A stretch of DNA of 64,000 nucleotides. Source: Gnetum montanum (Eukaryota; Streptophyta; Gnetopsida; Gnetales; Gnetaceae). The notes beneath the pieces are model-generated. The model was not told the DNA's origin, did not search any database, and saw only the letters and a list, made by a program, of their open reading frames with translations. How positions within the stretch are numbered: the stretch's first letter is position 1; each line of letters begins with the position of its first letter. Shown here in pieces: positions 59,567 through 64,000 of the stretch. The DNA lies in NCBI GenBank assembly GCA_015680685.1, contig MNCI01026259.1:330612-394611 (forward strand), written 5' to 3'. The translations under genes and the position numbers were made by a program.

Positions 59567-60670
59567 TGAGGATTGAGAACTTAGAAGGGAGGATGAATAG
59601 TTTTTCCAAATCACAAGTAACGGTAGTGAAAAAAAACATAAGAATTGGTTCCCTAGCTTTAGTACTCCACAATCGAAGGGTAGATTCCTTACACACCTAT
59701 AGAATTTATTTCTTACAAAATGTTTTTTAGAGGACACCAAAACCTTTATAAAGTTTAAGCTCTACTATGAAGAATTTCATCACTGTGACAACTCTCAATC
59801 TCATAAGGTTCCAACAAGCTCAAGAGTGGTCTAAAGGATCCCACAACATATACAAAATAGAGCTACTCTTTGGAGTGTTTTGACATAGAAAAATAACTCA
59901 ACCCCATAGGATCCCAACAAGCTATAAAAGGATGCCTTCTTACAACAAGCACATCAATCCCTCAAGGAAGTAACAAAAGAAAAATAAATTATAAGGAGAA
60001 TGTAACTTAATTTATAAGTTCCTTGTACAATGAAGTACAATTCCACAAAAAATAAAACAAATGATATGATAATTCAAGTACAAAAGTACAAAAACATAAG
60101 ATAGACAATGATAGCTTTGATGTTGATAATTCTTGCACAATACCCAAGAGTTTGAAGTTTACTTATAGCCTCAGAGTTTTTGAAAATACCACATAATTCA
60201 TGTAATAGTTATTCATTGGCTAGTGTAGATGTATCCTTTGAAATTGGTACATCTTTCTAAAATCAACTTCAACTCTGGAGATAGGTCTCCTTTTAGACTG
60301 GGACATCTTTGGGGAGATGTCTTCTTTTTAGGGGAAATGTCTTCTATTTTTGGAAGACATATTCTTGTGATTAACTTCCTCTCAGCCAAGACATCTTCTA
60401 TTCCTTAGAGATATCTTCTTAACTTTTGAGCTCTAGTTCTTCAGGCTTTCTCTTATTGATTTAACTTCTTCTCAATCCTTAGAGCATCTTCATATAGCTT
60501 GTAGTCTTTATACTTATTCATGATCTCATTTTTCCTATGAAGTACCATGCTTCCTTGAGTCCTTGTTCATGATGTGGAAATCTTTTTCATGACTTGTAAG
60601 TGCATCATCCACAAAAAAAATTCTTTGTTCTTCATTTTCCTTAAGGTTTTGACATACCAAAACATCAACA
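59567..60670 (-). repeat. 5' LTR of B
   Basis: It is 1104 bp, from TGAGGATTGAGAACTTAG to CATACCAAAACATCAACA on the plus strand. It matches the other three LTRs of the family. Open frames at 59421-59740 overlap its edge and are not genes. Confidence 0.85.
60160..60167 (-). promoter_or_regulatory. TATA box in 5' LTR of B
   Basis: The minus strand reads GGCTATAAGTA. It is the same motif as in the other family LTRs. Confidence 0.45.
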
Positions 60671-60675
60671 CATAC
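60671..60675. repeat. target-site duplication, right of B
   Basis: CATAC, against CATCC at 24895-24899. Confidence 0.6.
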
Positions 60676-61332
60676 TTGTCCTTGATATGAACCTAGTGGT
60701 ACACTAGCTTCAGATTAATCTTAGAGAACATCTAAGCTTCTCTTAAATAATTGAATAAATCTTATATGTGAAGTAGAGGGCACTTATTTTTTCATTTTCA
60801 CATAGTCTAACTATTAGTGATTAATGCATAACTACGTACTATCATCCTTCTTCTTTATAAATAAGATATAAACACCCTAAGGAAAAACACTAGGATGAAT
60901 CAGACCCTTGTCAAGTAACTCCTGAAATTGAATTTTCAATTCTGCTAACTTAATAGATAACATCCTATGCATAACTTTGGAGATAGACTTAGCACTATTT
61001 TTAAGAGAAATTTCAAACTCAACATCCACTCTTGGAGGTAAACTAGGTAACTTAGAAAGAAATTTATGAGAAAACTCATGAGAAATATGAATCTAAACAA
61101 CCTATGATGATAAAGAAATTTCAATAATCAATATAGAAAAATAATAATGTCTCTTTCATAATAGATGATAAAAAGATCTCAAAGATACTAGTTTCAACTT
61201 GATCTTACACAATTTTATATGTACTAACATCTATCACTAAGGAAGTGACCTTACAAAAAAAATGTAAGTTCCCTTGATAGCAAAAAAACTAATCCATACC
61301 TAAGATAACATCATAGACCCCTAGGTTCATAA
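60671..61332 (-). pseudogene. protease end and RT N-terminus of chromovirus H
   Basis: On the minus strand, from the right: LGVYDVILGMD (the end of protease, 61290-61330), KLPSLPPRVDVEFEISLKNS, AKSISKVMHRMLSIKLAELK, IQFQELLDKGLIHPSVFP and YILFIKKKDDST, then SKINLKLVYHxVHIKDKY just before the B junction. The next motif, VPKIAFKT, is at 24899. PPR...H.IEL, SV.PWG...LFVKKKDG and SKIDLRSGYHQ are Tekay/Del-type RT blocks. A long LTR insertion (G) cuts the element further upstream. Confidence 0.8.
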
Positions 61333-62821
61333 TGTGGAGATTAGAGTGCCTGGAAAATTTAGTCACTAGAAAACTAAAGATCCCAAGTGCAATAGCCTAA
61401 CCTTGAATCCTAAGGGCATTTAAAAAATAGGATTCAAGGTGCCTTGGATGGTCTTATCGGTCACCCAAAAAGTTACAAAGTGAAAATGGAAAAATAAAAT
61501 TAAATATTCAAACAAAATAAATAAACATATAATTAAAACCTAAAAGTAAATCTACACTACAAATGAACTAATAAATTTATTGAATAAAAGTGTAAAGTTT
61601 AATGAGTATAGATGGTGTGCCCAAATGCACAAGAATTTGGCTTGGATGGAGCTTGAAGCTTGTTGGAGCAAACAAGTTGCATTCTATAGTTGAACTCCAT
61701 GATCTAGGTACTTTCCAGCTCAATCATTAAAAGCTTGTTGTTGATTTTTACTTAGATTTGATACTTTGGATGGAAAATGGTGTGAAAAATGGTGTTTGAC
61801 TTTGGTGGTAATGGGACTATGCTAAAAGTCTTTGATGCTCAGGTAAATTCTAATTACTTTCCAAAAGTATTAAAAGTGAAAAAATGGGTGTAAAATGCTT
61901 GAGGTTGCAAAGGCTGCTCACTTACAAAAATATTCAAAACAAATTGCTTTTTGAAGCTTGCCAAGGAAAATGTTCAAAACAAAATAATTTTTGGAGCTTG
62001 CCAATGAAAATGTTTAAAACCTGAATTAGATGTTTACATTTGGCGTTTATAGGCTTTAGGTTGTTAATTTTATGTTACAAATTTTTTCCATGATTGTTGA
62101 TAGATTGGTGTTTATTTGTAGGCATAATAGCTATGATTTCAAGTGTAGTTGACCATTTATAACAAATTTCAATGCACCAAGGCCATCAAAATCCATCTAC
62201 AATGAAAAATAGTAAATGTAATTTTGTGACTATGCTAGCCATCACTCAGCCTATGTTGGTCTTTAAAGACTATGCTAGCATTTGTTGAAATTTGTTGAAA
62301 TCATGGTGACTACGCTAGTCAAGTTGCAATTGCTAGAAATCCATGATGACTATGTTGACCATGTTGCCACCATTGCAAAAATGTTATGATTATGCTGGCC
62401 ATTGTTGGGAAAATGGAAAATCTAATAGCACCAATGTTGGATGTGTGCAGCTACATTGGGTTTTGTGCTAACTATGTTGGGTTTTGTTGGGAAAAATGAA
62501 AATCCAACACCATGTACACTAGTGGTAGGTGGTTCCTGTGTAGTTGAGCCTATACCCCTACAAAACACATGAAAATGCAAAATTTGGTAGTCTCCAAGGC
62601 ATTTTTACCCTTCCTAAGCCCATATGTAGACATAATATTACTTTTTACCACTTGGGAAGTGAGGCAGTAACAACTTATGAGGCATTTTTTAATCTCAAAA
62701 TGTTAAAGTATGCAAGATCATAGCTCTTGCACTACAAACCTTACATTTACAATAACATTTTTCCTCAAGTTCGGCGGTAAAGGTTAGAGGTTATAACATA
62801 TGTCTTCTTGGTGATATTTCA
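61333..62821 (-). repeat. 3' LTR of Tat-like element G
   Basis: On the minus strand it starts TGAAATATCACC right after a PPT and ends CTCTAATCTCCACA. It aligns with LTR E (1490 bp) in start, middle and end; its own length is 1489 bp. It interrupts the protease of chromovirus H. No gene is seen in it. Confidence 0.7.
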
Positions 62822-62838
62822 TTAGCCCCTCTTTATTG
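62822..62838 (-). other. polypurine tract of G
   Basis: The minus strand AATCAATAAAGAGGGGCTAA abuts the LTR start. It matches the PPTs of E and F with C-to-T changes. Confidence 0.65.
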
Positions 62839-64000
62839 ATATTTGGAGGATTAACCTAAGAGACATCGATAAAGAATACAAAACACCACTATAAATCCAT
62901 CACCAACATTTCCTCCATACGCTTGATCCTATAGAGTTAAACCATGTTAAAGAGTGCTTTGTGATAATGGGATAAGGTTATGATGGGATGATAAAAGTTG
63001 TTAGTTACATTTGGTCATCAAGAAATGGTTATGAGGATTAACAATGAGCTCCATAGGTTGACATCATGACTACAATATGACACTGATATGTGTTGGTGAC
63101 TGTTTAGGATTGCCAACATTATGGGCCTCTGGTCTCATGACTTGGAGTTACAAGAAATGAAGGTGTTTCTTAAAATAAGGTTTAGGTGCTTCCTAGTCTT
63201 TTGGTAATGCTGAGGCTTTTATACTTCCAAATAAACATAGTGGCTATGAAATAGACTAAATGTGAGTATGTGTTTATTTTTGTAAATTTTAAAATGCTTG
63301 GGTTTGTTTATGATACTATAATTAGCTATTATAAAATAAATTTAGCTAGCTTTGTCAAATACTATGAGTTATTAAAGATTCCTATATTTTCAAGCCACTT
63401 ATTCTATATAGTTCCTATAGTACACTACTTGAAATGCATAAAATTTCACAAAAATGCTTGAGCACAATTCTACTAATCTACTCCTAATTTTTTCTAGAGA
63501 GAAAATTCCATAAGAAAACTAGAAATAGAGTGGGATTTAAAGGATTTAGAAAGAGAAAATAAAAAATTGTAGATTTTTGTGAATCTTAAACATTTAGGCA
63601 AGATAAATTGAACATGATGAAACATTTTCAATAAAGCTATTTCAATTCAATCTAAATATTACCCATTGTCCAAAACCATTTGAGCTCAACAAGTAATTTT
63701 GTAAAAGCTAATCTAATTATACTACCAAAACACTTTATAAATAACATGTACAAGCTTTTATTTGGCTATTTAACAGTTGTAAAGAACTGCAAACACTAGA
63801 ACTAGTAGAAAAATTTGACAATTTCAAGATTGAAATTCCAAGGCAGTAAACTTTTTTTAAAAATGAAGCTATTTTAAACAAGTTAAACTATCAAAGATTT
63901 TCCTAGACCTTCAAGACTCAAACAAGAAATTTCTATAAGACATTTCTATTAAATTTCCCAAGATGCTTTTCTAAGACAACATAAGCTCTTATATGGCAAA
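62839..64000 (-). other. internal 3' region of element G, no recognised gene
   Basis: This AT-rich sequence lies upstream of the PPT of G on the minus strand. I could not find integrase motifs within it; the 3' spacer of the element may be long, or the region may be decayed. The open frame 63270-63461 on the other strand is not recognised. Confidence 0.35.

Larger units (their letters stand above)
24900..60670 (-). mobile_element. copia-type, pol-less element B (with nested inserts)
   Basis: It is bounded by LTRs that begin TGAGGATT on the plus strand, with a near-perfect 5-bp target duplication, and lies inside the RT of chromovirus H. Without the inserts A (25708-41723) and D (42270-55462) it is about 6.5 kb: 5' LTR 59567-60670, primer site, gag, second ORF, PPT 41999-42012, and a 3' LTR in two pieces. 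It has copia-type gag and primer site but no protease, integrase or RT. It is therefore a non-autonomous family, of which A is the second copy. Confidence 0.75.

Noticed and set aside
1-64000. A CRISPR array, tRNA or rRNA gene, or bacterial system
   Set aside because: No regular short repeat-spacer array, cloverleaf-like gene or rRNA sequence was noticed; the short tandem arrays are eukaryotic minisatellites without unique spacers.

Overview
This window is repetitive intergenic DNA from a large plant nuclear genome. It is AT-rich, has no intact host gene, and consists almost entirely of decayed LTR retrotransposons. The families (Tat-like and Athila-like Ty3/gypsy, a Tekay/Del-type chromovirus, and a copia-type element) are plant families. 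The amount of old, nested, stop-ridden material would suit a conifer or other large-genome seed plant, but the species cannot be named from the sequence. I saw no rRNA, tRNA, CRISPR array or bacterial-type operon.

Left part (1-24.9 kb). At 1-1701 is the 5' end of a minus-strand element (L: gag start, primer-binding site, LTR) that sits in an older minus-strand gag (1702-3060). At 3.06-4.75 kb is an imperfect tandem repeat of about 185 bp. At 4.75-10.64 kb is a plus-strand Tat-like element (E) with a possible intron acceptor, reverse transcriptase (RT), RNase H, a second archaeal-type RNase H (aRNH), integrase, polypurine tract (PPT) and 3' LTR. At 10.86-11.66 kb is a non-transposon coding-like fragment. 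At 12.97-17.99 kb is a minus-strand gag-protease element (J) with a candidate LTR. At 17.99-24.90 kb is the 3' half of a minus-strand chromovirus (H): a 4.5-kb LTR, chromodomain, integrase, RNase H and part of RT.

Centre (24.9-60.7 kb). This is a nested stack that can be read base by base. A copia-type, pol-less element (B, minus strand, 24900-60670) splits the RT of H. A second copy of the same family (A, 25708-41723) sits inside the 3' LTR of B and is flanked by a perfect 5-bp target duplication. A Tat-type element with gag and protease but no pol (F, 29835-39902, plus strand) sits inside the gag of A. An Athila-like element (D, 42270-55462, plus strand) sits inside the internal region of B. 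Removing the inserts makes A and B colinear and restores the order of the RT motifs of H.

Right part (60.7-64 kb). The chromovirus resumes (N-terminal RT and protease end), then is cut by the 3' LTR of a minus-strand element (G). The G LTR is homologous to that of E and almost the same length. The internal part of G runs off the window.

Nothing here is likely to make a full-length protein. The frames are broken mostly by C-to-T and G-to-A changes, as expected for methylated, silenced repeats. The most interesting points are the nested stack, the pol-less copia-type family carrying a second ORF that resembles a plant-transposon domain, the repeat arrays inside the Tat-like elements, and the gene-like fragment near 11 kb.
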